A DNA stretch of 64,000 nt, from the NCBI RefSeq assembly GCF_040183065.1, contig NC_091125.1, positions 128,839,621 to 128,903,620 of the forward strand. The letters are read 5' to 3'. Below, piece by piece: positions 21,800 through 33,875 of this stretch. The notes under the pieces were generated by a model. That model did not search any database and had not been told where the DNA came from. It saw only the letters and a program-made list of their open reading frames with translations. Position 1 is the stretch's first letter. Every line of letters begins with the position of its first letter. The position numbers and the translations under genes were made by a program. The stretch is from Periplaneta americana (taxonomy: Eukaryota; Arthropoda; Insecta; Blattodea; Blattidae).

Positions 21800-23665
21800 G
21801 TCTTTGCTCCTCTATTAAACTTGAATACTACTCTGCATTTATAACATTAGGGAAAGTAACACCAATATGATTGAAAGTTTATGTCCGTATCGATGTAATT
21901 ATCTACCATAGTATTATACATAACTTTTGATACTGACACTTTTAAGGAAAATAGGGCAAATCTCGGAATTTGTTTTATTTTGTGTCATTCACAAATGCTG
22001 TGTAGGATGAGTCAGTGTAAAGAACCACAACAATAAAATAAGATATGCAGTATTTATCCTTCGGAGCTCGACACGCCAGATAAGAGACAAAGCATTCAAT
22101 AATACATTCCTGTTTCATGTCAAGTGAACATTCGCTTGAGAGATGAGTCAGTGAAATTCCATATGAGACAGCAAACAGAAGGCCGTCTATACAGGGGGAA
22201 AGTTGGATTGAACGTAAAGAGTGATTCAACGACCCTTCAACGAACTGAAAAGGTATTTACTATGGAGATTAAAAAAATTGCCACCTTGGAAAAATTTTGC
22301 CCAGATAGAATAATTACAGAAAATTCTTCTCACTGCCATATAGGTAGTAAGCCGTAATAGTTTCCTACTGTATCACAAAGAGAGCACGCGCTTTTGGGGC
22401 AATGTTTTGGATGGCAATTATTGATGTAAAACGAAGTATAGAAAATCGAACTCATATAACACTCAAAGGTTGTTGAGTTAGCTACTGAAAGAAAGTTGCG
22501 GTCTATCGCCTCTTTCGTTCTTACATCTTCTCCTTTCTAGTAGGTATTTTCGGAAGCTTAGAACTCAAGCGCCGGCATGACAATAGAAAGGTTCCGATTT
22601 CGGGACGTGTGTTTATATTAAAAAGCATGTTTGTGTTTCTTTCTTCCATTTTAAGTCATATTTTTCTTGGTTTTGTATCACAGTCTTGCTTTTTTTATAA
22701 ACGTGTTTCTCATATGTTTAAAAATAAAAGCATGGACAGAAGTATTGCTTCTAACCTTATAGGGCTTACTGTGGGCGACAGTACCTCAACATTATTTATT
22801 GGAAATCACTAAACTTTCACTGACTGCTGATAAATCATCATCACTACCTCAACATTAAGATACATTCTTTTTAATTTTTATGTTAAAACCAACTCGAAAG
22901 TAACTCTGTAACATATCTACTTCTCTTATCAGAGGAAACCTGTATTCTTTTAGTGCCTGAATGTTTCAATGTAATGAATTAATTATCCTTTCCTCCATGA
23001 GATAGAAGCATGCCTTTGAATGTAATGAAAAAAATAGAAGTAATGCTGAGTTAGTACAGCTCACAGCAAGGCACTGAATTAAGAAAATAATCAAAATTTC
23101 GAATTATCAATGTTTCTGTCCCTCTATTATTTTAATCATGTGACAAACACCCCTTAAATATAATATAGCGATTATTCTGAACATATACCCAAGCCGTTGT
23201 AATTGTGCGCTCGACAGTTATTTGCGTTGATAACTCTTCCCATGAAAGATTTGAAGAACGCTACGCGGCAGCTTTCTGAACCATTTAGGAAGTAGCATTT
23301 TGTAACAGCCGCTTCTGCTGCTACGAGGTCACTGCTGCGTTATCCGATTGCTAGCTAGCTGCCTTATATGATGTTACTATCACGTGCGTAATTTGTGTTT
23401 TAGTGTTTAATTATTTGTACAGTTGTTATTATAATTCTACCTGTGAGTTACCGGTAAATTTCAAATGGCTTATCTTAATCGTGGGCGTCAGAGCATTAAT
23501 AAGCACTGCGAACTTCTCTTTCTCTCACTTCCTCTCTTCCGCAAACGTGACATTGAACAGAGGCTGAGATATAATACAAGATCTGCAGCGCTGCTGTGAA
23601 ATGATGGTATACAAGAAACATGTCGTTCGGAGAATAACTCACGGAGTGAAAATCTTTTTTGAATA
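21800..23665. other. AT-rich sequence, nothing recognised
   Basis: Open frames at 22124-22357 and 22609-22812 show no family resemblance. I see no tRNA-like unit and no clear terminal-repeat element. Confidence 0.4.
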
Positions 23666-23670
23666 AAAGT

Positions 23671-23890
23671 CGGCCTGGGTAGCGTAGTCGGTATAGCGCT
23701 GGCCTTCTATGCTCGAGGTTGCGGGTTCGATCCCGGCCCAGGTCGATGGCATTTAAGTGTGCTTAAATACAGGCTCATGTCAGTAGATTTACTGGCATGT
23801 AAAGGAACTCCTGCGAGACAAAATTCCGGCATACCGGCGACGCTGATATAACCTCGGCAGTTGCGAAAGTCGTTAAATAAACCATAATTT
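23671..23890 (+). mobile_element. SINE family C, copy 2, full length
   Basis: CGGCCTGGGTAGCGTAGTCG head with GCGGGTTCGATCCCGGCCCA B box, then the family body and tail CGTTAAATAAACCATAATTT followed by a T-rich run. Closely matches copies at 7092 and 25496. Confidence 0.9.
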
Positions 23891-24710
23891 GTTTTTTTCT
23901 TTTGCGTAAAGGAGTAGTATGAAATAGGCATCGAGATTGTTACTAAGGTCTCGTCAGCTGTTTTGTAGTGGCATTGTGACTAAATTGCATCTCTCGCTAC
24001 CAACATTACGTAAAGCTGCCAGGTGTATAGTTGCGACTTAGGTATAATAGCCTACATGTTAAAAAAAAAGAGAGAGAGAGAGACTGAGACAAAGTATACT
24101 GATCTAGAACTCGGGACTTTACCATTAAGCTATTATCTACTGAAGATTCTGACAGAAGTGGAAAGATAGGCAGCTTTTGCTGTTCAAGAGAAGATACCTG
24201 AAAGAATTCACTATTAGAACTTGCGATAGATCTAAGGCTGGGTGCATTTTATGTTCTTCATACTACCGACTGTACAATATGTTTCATTCATGTGTATGTT
24301 AATTAAGGAGTAAAATTTAATACACTTACTGCATCAAAAGGAGAATAAAAATTAAGCAAGTGAACTGTACATTCTGCTCAAGTGAAATTCGATGGTGTTC
24401 GTGTAAAGGAGGTTGTCATTTTTTGTGCAAATGGAGTTTTATTTCCCAGGGGAATACGCAAGTTAAATTGTACACGTGGGTTTGCAAAAATAGAAGAATA
24501 ATAGAATTTGATGTGTTTTATTTAACTAGAAAATTATTTTGTAATAAGAGTCCGATGTTCAATTTTCATTTAACTCAAAACTCATTTTTTATGACTTCCC
24601 TTTACTCAAATACCATCGAATAATATCATAATAATCATTACGAATACTAACACTGGTATAATATGCGGCACATACTCTTATTTCATTACTTCGCACACTT
24701 CTTAAATGCA

Positions 24711-25008
24711 AAGCCGCGTATCCACGAACCGAGACTGCCACGAGCGGTCGCCTCTCGCGGCAGCCTCGCTTGTTGTTTGCCTCGTGTTTTGTTCTTTTAG
24801 TAGCGAGGCAAGAACGCGAAGCAGCGTCAGCCACCAGTTAGTGCGCGGCAACTGAGGCAGTTAACATCAGGTTGTGTGATGGCATCTTTACCAACGAACA
24901 GTCCACACGGAGCAAGTTAATCACTGCGAGGCACATTTGCTTCGAATCCAAAAACCGACTGGAACTGACTCACAGGTGAGGCAGCCTCGCTTCGTGGATA
25001 CGCGGCTT
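24711..25008. mobile_element. GC-rich MITE with AAGCCGCGTATCCACGAA ends
   Basis: The left end AAGCCGCGTATCCACGAA is exactly inverted at the right (TTCGTGGATACGCGGCTT). The interior is unusually GC-rich for the window, with repeated GAGGCAGCCTCGC-type motifs. There is no coding sequence and no clear duplication of target. Confidence 0.75.
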
Positions 25009-25088
25009 AAGATTGCTGTCCACTCAGCTTTCGCCCATATAGGCTAATATACGATCTTTTCTTTATTAAGCATTTTCTAACAATTCTC

Positions 25089-25089
<1 letters not shown>

Positions 25090-25146
<57 letters not shown>
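25090..25146. repeat. (AT)n microsatellite
   Basis: About 28 AT units in a row, the longest dinucleotide run in the window. Confidence 0.95.
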
Positions 25147-25149
<3 letters not shown>

Positions 25150-25320
25150 GCTGTCCAATATATAATACCCTGTCTCTTAATTAAAATTTGTACCCGAAGT
25201 AGTGAAATATTTAGCAATGAGTAAATGCCCCAGTCGCTTCCAGCACACTGTTACATAGCATTACTGTATAGTCCGTCTAATTACCGCTACATCAAAATTG
25301 TCGACTACCTATATTATGTC

Positions 25321-25845
25321 ATTCTTGGTGGTCTATAGCTAGGAAATGGAGCCAAAGTTTGGGGATTCAAATCCGATCCAGAGTGATGGATTTTAAAAGG
25401 GCGACATAATCCTTAATGTGCCTTTTTTCGGGGAGGGGAGGACGTAAAGCTGAATGTTTCGAGTCATAAATTTATGACCCGTTCCTGATAGAAGAGTCGG
25501 CCTGGTTGGCTCAGTTGGTATAGCGCTGGCCTTCTATGCCCGAGGTTGCGGGTTCGATCCCGGGCCAGGTCGATGGCATTTAAGTATGCTTAAATGCGAC
25601 AGGCTCATGTCAGTAGATTTACTGGCATGTAAAAGAACTCCTGCGGGACAAAAAATTTTGGCACACCGGCGACGCTGATGTAACCTCGGCAGTCGCAAGC
25701 GTCGTTAAATAAAATATAACATTTTTTTTTTTTCTGATAGAAGGCAGCAGGCAAAATTTGTCGGTCATTTGACAGATTGAATTTAGACAATGAATAACCC
25801 CTGCAGTTGAAAACGTCATTAAATAAACTACAGTAATATTTATTA
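25321..25845 (+). mobile_element. SINE family B, split by a SINE C
   Basis: The left part has GATTCAAATCCGATCCAGAG (decayed B box) and GATGGATTTTAAAAGGGCGA. The right part (25744 on) has GCAGGCAAAATTTGTCGGTC and AACGTCATTAAATAAAC. The same B body is seen at 41862 and, inverted, inside 60268-60775. The two parts are separated by the SINE C copy and joined by a shared CTGATAGAAG, so SINE B is the older. Confidence 0.75.
25496..25733 (+). mobile_element. SINE family C, copy 3, with target duplication
   Basis: CGGCCTGGTTGGCTCAGTTG head and GCGGGTTCGATCCCGGGCCA B box, full body, T-rich tail. It is flanked by CTGATAGAAG at 25485-25494 and 25734-25743, a 10-bp target-site duplication typical of L1/RTE-type priming. 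Inserted in SINE B. Confidence 0.9.
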
Positions 25846-26367
25846 GTACTACTGCCACCACCATTACTATACAACCACCACCAACTAATATTTTCTTGTA
25901 TAGTCCAGATCGGTGTCTGCCCGATATCCTTGCTGAAGGTTATGATCAATTTCTGTCTTACCGTTACTTCAGTTTCCTCACGTATCTTGTTTATCACAGG
26001 GTAGTTGACACTTTAGCATTTTTTGCCACCCTCCCCATGGCTCGCTCCGCAGAAAATGCTGATTTTTTGTAGCACATTTGATTACGTTGGCTATAATTTC
26101 TCGCCTTTCGCCGTGAATGATTTTGACGTTTCCCAGCATTGGATATTTTAAAATTCTCTTTTAATCTTACTACAATTTCTTCTCAAATTCATACACTCGT
26201 CAGTAGTGATGACTGTGATGAGAAATATATGCAAATGTATATTTGTCGGAGTTGCATACCTTAATGAAACAATAATTACATGTTTCATATTTAATTAAGA
26301 TGACTTAAGCATGGCTGTTAGTGCATATATGTGCCTATTTTGGACGTTTGTATATATTCGACATTAA

Positions 26368-26614
26368 GAGCATATCGTCGTTGTTCCTGCAATAACTCCT
26401 ATGTGACATATTTATCGATTTTCAGATTTTTGCTCTATTAAATAATTTAATAAAATCTCATATATGTAATTATATTTATTTCTTTCGAAAATGTAAGAAT
26501 TTACAATCTCCTATGCACTACTGCCATGGAATGAATAAATGTGATATTTCTTTCTACTGAAAAATTTTTTGTTTTGTACATAGGAGTTATTGAAGGAACA
26601 ACGACGATATTTCA
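26368..26614. mobile_element. foldback MITE
   Basis: Arms of about 40 bp: CATATCGTCGTTGTTCCTGC then AATAACTCCTATG, paired with CATAGGAGTTATTGAAGGAA then CAACGACGATATT. AT-rich loop, no coding sequence. Confidence 0.75.
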
Positions 26615-26892
26615 TGCATAGTTGTAATTATTTTTGTAGCGAAAACTGTTTTCTGAATAAATTTTGGCGAGAAAACACGTCGTCAGCTAAAATAAAAATG
26701 ATGGTCTGAAAAAGATGAGGAAAATAGCAAAGTGTTTCAAGGATACGATAGTGATGTGGACGTTAATCCTATCGTATTACCAGATTATAAGTTTTATCCC
26801 TTCACGTCATGTGACGTAGAAATAGCTTTTTCTCTGCACAAGTGTTTTTACGGACAGGAGAAAGAAGTTGGATCTTGAAAACATGGAAAGGA

Positions 26893-27112
26893 GCGACGGG
26901 CGTAGCGCTCGGGCACGGGTTCGATTGCCGCTTGAGCTGATTGCCTGGTTGGATTTTTCCGAGGTTTTCTCCAACCGTATAGCGATTGTTAGGTATTCTA
27001 TAGCGAATCCTCGCCCTCATCTCGTCAAATACCATCTCGCTATCACCAATCTCATCGACGCTAAATAACCTAGTAGTTGATACAGTGCCGTTAAATACCC
27101 AACTAAAAAAAC
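26893..27112 (+). mobile_element. SINE family A, copy 3
   Basis: GGGCGTAGCGCTCGGGCACG head with GGGTTCGATTGCCGCTTGAG B box, then TTTTTCCGAGGTTTTCTCCA, GCTATCACCAATCTCATCGA and CCGTTAAATACCCAACTAAA. Ends in an A-rich tail. Confidence 0.85.
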
Positions 27113-27125
27113 GAAAAGAATTGAA

Positions 27126-27193
27126 AACCCCTCAGAATAAGGGTGTAAGTACATAGGGAAACCATGCACTATATACCCTTATTCCGAGGGTGA
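27126..27193. repeat. 68-bp hairpin, copy 1
   Basis: CCCCTCAGAATAAGGGTGTA and TACCCTTATTCCGAGGGTGA are inverted around a GGAAACCATGCACTATA centre. A related hairpin lies at 55264-55328. Possibly a tiny MITE. Confidence 0.6.
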
Positions 27194-27405
27194 TATTAAA
27201 TTAGTGTGTCAAAAAGTTTCATAGTCGTGAAAGAAAATGAATTGTTTGTAGTAAATTGGTATTAATTAAATTAGCAACAGTCAATAAGGCAATAGGCATA
27301 ACTAAGAAATTAAAGTGACTTTTTTATGTCCAATAATTAATTTGAATATTTCCCATTAGGTCTATAACTTATGGCTAGTATTTTGCTTTTTGTGCGATTC
27401 TATAC

Positions 27406-27587
27406 CATAGTTTCGTATATACAGTCACGAAGCTTGAGTTGTGAGGGTGCTATGAACACTAGACTGTGCCGGTACCATTTCGCATTGTCTGTAATGAGGC
27501 GATATTAGCGATCCTAGTGGTTAGTAACTATCTATGGATGCATATTTACTACGTATTGAGCTTCGTGACTGTATATACTAGACTGTG
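27406..27587 (+). mobile_element. MITE family M1, copy 3
   Basis: Same orientation as copy 1, with GTATATACAGTCACGAAGCT at the left and AGCTTCGTGACTGTATATAC at the right. The left extreme end is diverged (CATAGTTTCG). Confidence 0.85.
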
Positions 27588-28863
27588 CCTGTACTATAAG
27601 TTTGCCGGCTCATCAGCTTTTAGTGCACATATAAGTGCATATTTCGGCATTTTAAGTGCATATTTTAGGATTTTAGTACATATAATTCTCAAACTACTAT
27701 CAGCAACTATAAATTCGAACTGCTTCACGTTTTCAACATATAATACTACACTGAAATTTACAACCTCATTAAGTTGGCCAATAGCAATAAAAGATCTTCG
27801 CCTTGTTATCCATGTACCTCATCAAAGTAACCCCTCCAAACTTGTTGTAGATTTGCTTAAACAGGGCTCCAGGCAAAATTTGTCGTCCATTTCTCACCCA
27901 TATTGAAATTGGAAGTTAGCATGATGTGATCATACCAGTGGCATAAGTGTGCGTGAGACTTCCTAAACACATACCGTACTCCACCCGAAGGACTTTTACT
28001 TGAGCTGGTCAGTATATGAATGAAAGGATGAAGACTGAAATTCCTGTAATAGTCTACTACGCAATGCAACCCGTAACATAGCATAAAAGATAGACATAAA
28101 ATTAACACTTACTAATGCAACATGTATAATCTTTAATTTTTTGACATACATCACAACTTACAAATACCCAAACCAAACTCATACAATCACATAACACATA
28201 ACCACCAACCACTCAAAAGTTCCACGTTCTACGAATCCCCTGTCATCTTTTTATCGCGCAGAATAAACTCACAAATCATAAGAGCTCTTTGTCCAAGGAT
28301 TTACCACTCCTTAGGCCTATGTATTATTTGTTACCATGGGTAAAACACCGAAGCAAGGTCTTAAAGGCTTAGGATTGAAAAGAAATAATATTAGAAAGCA
28401 ATACAATATACATAAGGTTATTTTATGAAAATTTGTTACAATTTAATTACATTTATTTACTTATACCGTAGGCTACTAATGAATGAAGTCAAATGTCTTA
28501 TATAATGGGATTATATAGAAATACACTTAATGTGTAATCCAGAAATTGAAAGCTTATCTACTTATTTGACACTTTTTTAAATGTCAATATTACAGATAAA
28601 TTCTGTAGGACAAATTAATATATCTATAATATTCTTATTTGAGTTTATATTAAATTATTTGATTTAGATACGGTGTGTACTTTATCCAATATTTCAAGAA
28701 ATTCGCAACATGATGAAATAAATTAATTGTTTCGAAAATCGTAAAATATAATAGAAAGTATGTGTTAACATCACGACTCTTTTTTTAATTTGAAAAATAG
28801 CTATTGCCCGAGAAAAGGGGAAAGGGCGCTATCCATTCTCTATATGAAAACAGAAACTTGCGC

Positions 28864-28864
<1 letters not shown>

Positions 28865-28906
<42 letters not shown>

Positions 28907-28922
28907 TAATAATAATAATAAA
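28865..28922. repeat. (AAT)n microsatellite
   Basis: About 18 AAT units with one phase slip near the end. Confidence 0.95.
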
Positions 28923-29276
28923 ATGGTTGGCGCTAGGGGCACAATACCTCGCCTCTTTGTCAGTTTCTGCAAGAAGTTCTAGCTGAACAACGACGACTTC
29001 ATTCGTGAGGTTTCCCTTACTGCTGTCAGAGGATCACTTGCCATTTTAAAATACTACCTATACTTTGTTTCCTAAAAAGGAAAAACTTTTGTTTGAACGT
29101 CTAATCCGTTTGTTTATTATGTTTAGGCCTGTTATATGTATGCTATTATCCTTTCTGTACTTAATTTCCCTTTTTTCTTCGTTCCCCACATTTCTCTTTT
29201 GTTTTCACTCTGTGTGTTATGCTTTGTCCAATGAGGCAGTCCCGTTATTGAGAAAGCTGAAAGAGTGTCTTTCTTA

Positions 29277-29285
29277 TTAATAATA

Positions 29286-29335
<50 letters not shown>

Positions 29336-29336
29336 C
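29277..29336. repeat. (AAT)n microsatellite
   Basis: About 18 AAT units with one AGT variant near the start. Confidence 0.95.
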
Positions 29337-29486
29337 GAATAATGTCAGGGACTGTCAGACATCAAACCAATTTAAGAATAGACTAACGAATTATTTTTCT
29401 AACAATTCTTGTTAATAATAGCTGTTTCAGGTTTCTCAATGTTTAATGGTTATATACTGTATATCACAGATAAATATCTAAATTAT

Positions 29487-29487
<1 letters not shown>

Positions 29488-29540
<53 letters not shown>

Positions 29541-29541
29541 A
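29488..29541. repeat. (ATT)n microsatellite
   Basis: About 17 ATT units. Confidence 0.95.
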
Positions 29542-29734
29542 CTATTTCTTACCAACGTTTTTTTATTGTCACACTAACATTACTTATCCAACTTTCATTA
29601 TTCACTTTCATGTTGTTTTATGGTCTAGATATTAATGTAATAACTATGTAAGCAATTGTATTCAATTAGAAGTAGAGTCTGGCTGGGCGGAAGAGAAGGC
29701 CTACTGGCCTTAGCTCTGCCAGATTAAATAAATA

Positions 29735-29735
29735 A

Positions 29736-29785
<50 letters not shown>
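29735..29785. repeat. (ATT)n microsatellite
   Basis: About 16 ATT units, preceded by TTAAATAAATAAATTA. Confidence 0.95.
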
Positions 29786-30975
29786 ATGAAAGTGCAAAAC
29801 TCACTAAAATCAATCCTATGACTATTAACTCCACACCTGTTCTCTTATTTATCTCCTGCTAATTGATTTTTCTCATGTAAGAAAACTGGTAGGCCTACTC
29901 AATTTTATAGAAGGCTCAGTGTACCTTGAAGCAGTTCTGAAGTTAAGCCAGTGTGCAAAATTTCGTCCCTACTCAAGCTTGAACCCGGGCTTTTCCAGTC
30001 GGTAGGCTATTGACATGACATACTGTATTAGTCAGAACTCGATGTATCATTTTGTAAGTATGGGTAGCACGTTGTGATGAAAGTACAGTATGCGCAATAC
30101 ATGCCAATTACTTTATATCACTTGGCATCGTGTTCATAGTGATTTCATCACTTACAAGGTGACAATAGCGCCCATTACTCTTGTAAACATTTCTCGATTA
30201 TAGCTACGTGAAAAGTAAACATACCGTACTATATTCTTCTACACTGCACTGGTAACAATTAACAAAAATACCCTAATTAATACGCAAGGACCAAAGGAAG
30301 GCCACACAACAGGTATTTTCGAACCTATTTTTTTTTTTCGATTTTCCTTTTGGGAGGGAGAACGTAGCAATACGTAGTTAAGAAGAGGTACAGATTGGAC
30401 TATACCTATAGCCTATATCCTGCATTCTATACTGGAAAAGTTGATCAGTCAAGCAGAATAGCTTGCATGTAGTATTGGATACCTTCAGAACTCTCCTCCC
30501 GTTTTTCACTTGAACACGAAAATAGAACCAATCTTCTCCGAAAACGTAAATCTATTTTTATCATTTTCAAATTGTAATGTAACACTGTTCATCCAATATG
30601 ATAAAGAATATGTATTAATAATGCAGCTAATTAATAATAAATGAGCGCTCGCTTTGAAATGCGAGTTATGGCAGAGAAAATTCTACGATTTAATTTTAAA
30701 AAGAACATCAATTGCAAAGAAGTATTTAATGATTATTTAACATAATGGCAAACTATAAAGGAAATCCTTATGTGATACGTTAATTTCTTATAGTAAACGT
30801 CATGTATGCGAAATCCATTTGATTTCAGGAGAATCCTAACACGGCATCTATAACAGTTAATCATTTCTTGCAGTATAATCTATAGAATAGTGGAATTTCG
30901 GCTTTAATACAGAGGTAGTCATCCCCTTACAAACCATGGAGGACTAGAGTGTGGCGAGAAATTAAGGCTCCCATC

Positions 30976-32125
30976 TAGGGTGACCATATGTTCCGATTAA
31001 TCGGGATTGTTTCGTTTTTGAGCCTTAAAAACCTGTCCCGACTTTTTTTTTTAAATAAATAGGCTTTTGTCCCGATTTTTGGCATAAGTTTGCAAGTTGT
31101 AAACTTTTTATAAATGTGCCGATAAGTTTTATCCATAATACTTGCATACTGTTGACTTGGAAGATATTTCTCTATGCTATAGATTGTATCTACAGTATTA
31201 ATAATGACAATTTTTAAGTTGGTACTACATGTTTTGTTTATCGATAGAACGATAATATATTCGAGATTTTTTTTACAGTTTTTTGTTCAGTTAGGGTTTT
31301 AATCAATTTAATGCGTGTTTATAGTGAACATCAGAACTGTGTTTTATTCCTTATAACAATACCTAAGAATACCAACGTAAATTTACAGAAGAGCTTGAAA
31401 AGAAATTTCCCTGTTTTAGAGTTACGGCAACTATTCAGCTGAATATAACTGCAATGATTTTTATTCATATTTGCTTGCTAAATCTGAGTTGCTGAATGGA
31501 ATAGCAATTTCTGTTAAGTATGACTGGAGTAAAGAAAGTAAATAAACCCCTTTAAAAGCCTAATTTCTGGCTTTAGCTAAATATTAATCAATTTGAATGT
31601 GCATTTAATTTCTTCTCATTGCTATGATACTATTTTCAACAAGTATAATTTGAAATTATTAACATTTGTTCCTTCTTTTAGGGCGGCCGGGTAGAGCAGC
31701 TGGCTACGGACTGGAAGGTCCGGGGTTCAATCCCAAGTGGCGACAGGATTTTTCTCATTGCCAAACTTTCAGAACGACCCCGAGGTTCACTCAGCCTCCT
31801 ATAAAATTGAGTACCGGGTCTTTCCCGAGGGTAAAAGGCGGTCAGAGCGTGGTGCCGACCACACCACCTCATTCTAGTGCCGAGGCCATGGAAAGCATGG
31901 AGCTCTACCTCCATACCCCCCAGTGCCTTCATGGGGATACCTTTAACTTTTTACCTTTTACCTTCTTTTAGTGTTATATACGTTTCACTTTGAAATGTGT
32001 ATCCGTCATTTTGATTAAATCAAATAAATACTGGATTTTAGAAAAACATGGTGTCCCACTTTTTCCCTTAAGAAAGTAATTAGCCTAAAGTCTTACTTTC
32101 ACTCAAAGGAATTATGGTCACCCTA
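30976..32125. mobile_element. hAT-like element carrying a SINE
   Basis: Inverted ends TAGGGTGACCATA at 30976 and TATGGTCACCCTA ending at 32125. The flanking 8-mers CTCCCATC and CTCTCACC agree at 6 of 8 positions, consistent with an old 8-bp hAT duplication. Near-terminal GTCCCGATTTTT and GTCCCACTTTTT are also inverted-like. No intact transposase is visible; a SINE D copy occupies the middle. Confidence 0.65.
31682..31960 (+). mobile_element. SINE family D, copy 1
   Basis: GGCGGCCGGGTAGAGCAGCT head with CCGGGGTTCAATCCCAAGTG B box. The body contains CCTCCTATAAAATTGAGTAC and CGGTCAGAGCGTGGTGCCGA, and the tail is TTTTTACCTTTTA. It is flanked by CCTTCTTTTA at 31671-31680 and 31961-31970, a 10-bp target-site duplication. 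A reverse-oriented copy is at 36119-36419. Confidence 0.9.
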
Positions 32126-32129
32126 CTCT

Positions 32130-33845
32130 CACCTGTATAGACAATCGGCAATAATGGCAGTAGGAATGTCAGTTCTACAAGCTTACCATCTCTGCCCTTA
32201 AGAAAATACCCCTAGTACTGATTTCTGTTGGAGACTGAGTAAACCCCAGGACCATATTGCGGCCGGAAGGTTTAGATCAGGCCTGCACAAGGTTTGCGCT
32301 CTCCGAGCCGGCTCACAGCTCATGAGCGGAATGCAGGTATTAGCTGCGCTCTGTATAAGGGTGGACTGGAAGAAGGGGTGATCTCGTACAAAATATACAC
32401 AAAAGGAAGTACTATTACGAGTGCTTATGAAATGAATTCCCGTTCAGTGTTTGCAAAACTATCTTGGACTATTATTAATTAATGAAGAAGTATTTATTTT
32501 ACAGAAGTTATAGAAATTCTATAGCTACTTAAATGTACAATATCATTTTGTTATATTTTTATTTATCAGTACATCAAAACGAGGTTTTATGCTGTTGGCA
32601 GCTGAAAGGAACAGTAGCCTACTGATCATGAAACATCAGTTACAGATGTTCGATGTCTGCCTTTATTAAAGTTGATTATAGAAAATAATTGCTCACAAAT
32701 ATAAATGTTGAGCCAAACATAGCAATCATTTTCACAGCCAGCCTGTGTAGTCGTGGATATTATTGCTAATGTTTAGTCTTGTAAAACTCAACAAGGCTAG
32801 TAGAATTATTCAAACGATCTTTAGCCCTTAGGTCACAGTGAAAATCAATAAGTTCGAGCTGTAAATCGTTAAATGGTAAATGTCATGTTCCGTCTTTTAA
32901 ATTCCTCCATACTGTACTGTAGCAGTAGGTAAGCAACGTGAAACAGTTACTGAGAATAGGCCTACACACTGCACTCCACTAGATAACTGAGTGGTCGTTT
33001 CCCTCTCCTCTACCTACAGCAAGTCTATGCCATTCTGACGTATCTTCCTCTCCATTTCGGCGAGCGGTAAACAAATCGAACCCGCGACCTTCCGTCTTTG
33101 TACAGTGTTACGCCTTACCGAGTGCCTCCCGATCGAATACAATTCTTAAAATTTTGAGTGGTGTGGGGACGATTTGTATAGAATTCTTACTTCAAACAAC
33201 TCCATAAGAAAAAGCCAAGTGCCTGTAAATCTGGAGAGTGAGAGAATTAAACTTGTAGGTCTCTGAAACGAGATAAGGCATGGCGGGTACTTTGCCTACC
33301 ACCCCACCTACGGGTGACACGCCAGACTGTATATAGATGTCTTTGTTTCAACAGCTTTGCTCGTGATGCACTAATGGAGAGGGATCTACGTCGTACAGCC
33401 ATGATTGATGGAGCAATGGTGGAATGTCGCCAGGAAAAGTTGCAGTGGCGTACGAAAGTGTCACCAAACGCTTTCCTTGTCTAGCACAAATTCTGAGAAT
33501 TGAACCCAGATTCCCCGCGTAGTAAGTAGAGGCACTGGGTGTTGGCTAATAGTGTGTAATTTCCTGAATCAATATTTTCCTTAAAAATGCTTGTATGGCA
33601 TACTTCCAACATTTGTTGGATCAACTTCACATGTCAAATAAGACTACCACACGCTCTGTACAGCATAGTTTGTTCTGGTGTACCGCCTAGTAAAATATGG
33701 GAATGTTCCACATTTAGTTTGCGTAGTAGTTTCTGCTATATTTTATACATGTATTTCTAAGTTCCTTTAGTTGAAATCTCAGTTAAAAATCAGTAACTCC
33801 GTTGTTTTAGCAATACTGTATTCCAATAGAAGTTCACTTAATATA
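32130..33845. other. no gene recognised; tRNA-like scraps
   Basis: Decayed B-box-like motifs on the minus strand occur near 33076 (GCGGGTTCGATTT) and 33510 (TGGGTTCAATTCTC), suggesting old SINE fragments with unclear ends. Around 32280 there is a short GC-rich palindromic patch (GAGCCGGCTC). Confidence 0.35.
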
Positions 33846-33875
33846 TTCATATTCTTATAAATGAACTGAATATAT

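Larger units (their letters stand above)
27590..30970. other. microsatellite-rich intergenic DNA
   Basis: No exon recognised. Repeated TAAGTGCATATTT-like motifs occur at 27620-27680, and a short SINE B-like scrap (GGCTCCAGGCAAAATTTGTC) at 27864. Four AAT/ATT microsatellites lie between 28.8 and 29.8 kb (next entries). Apparent poly-Asn and poly-Ile reading frames come from these runs. Confidence 0.5.

Noticed and set aside
28804-29651. Reading frames with long Asn or Ile runs
   Set aside because: They are translations of AAT/ATT microsatellites, with no conserved sequence on either side.
31666-31971. Open frames of about 100 codons on both strands
   Set aside because: Both lie in SINE D; the same frames recur in the reverse copy at 36090-36479.
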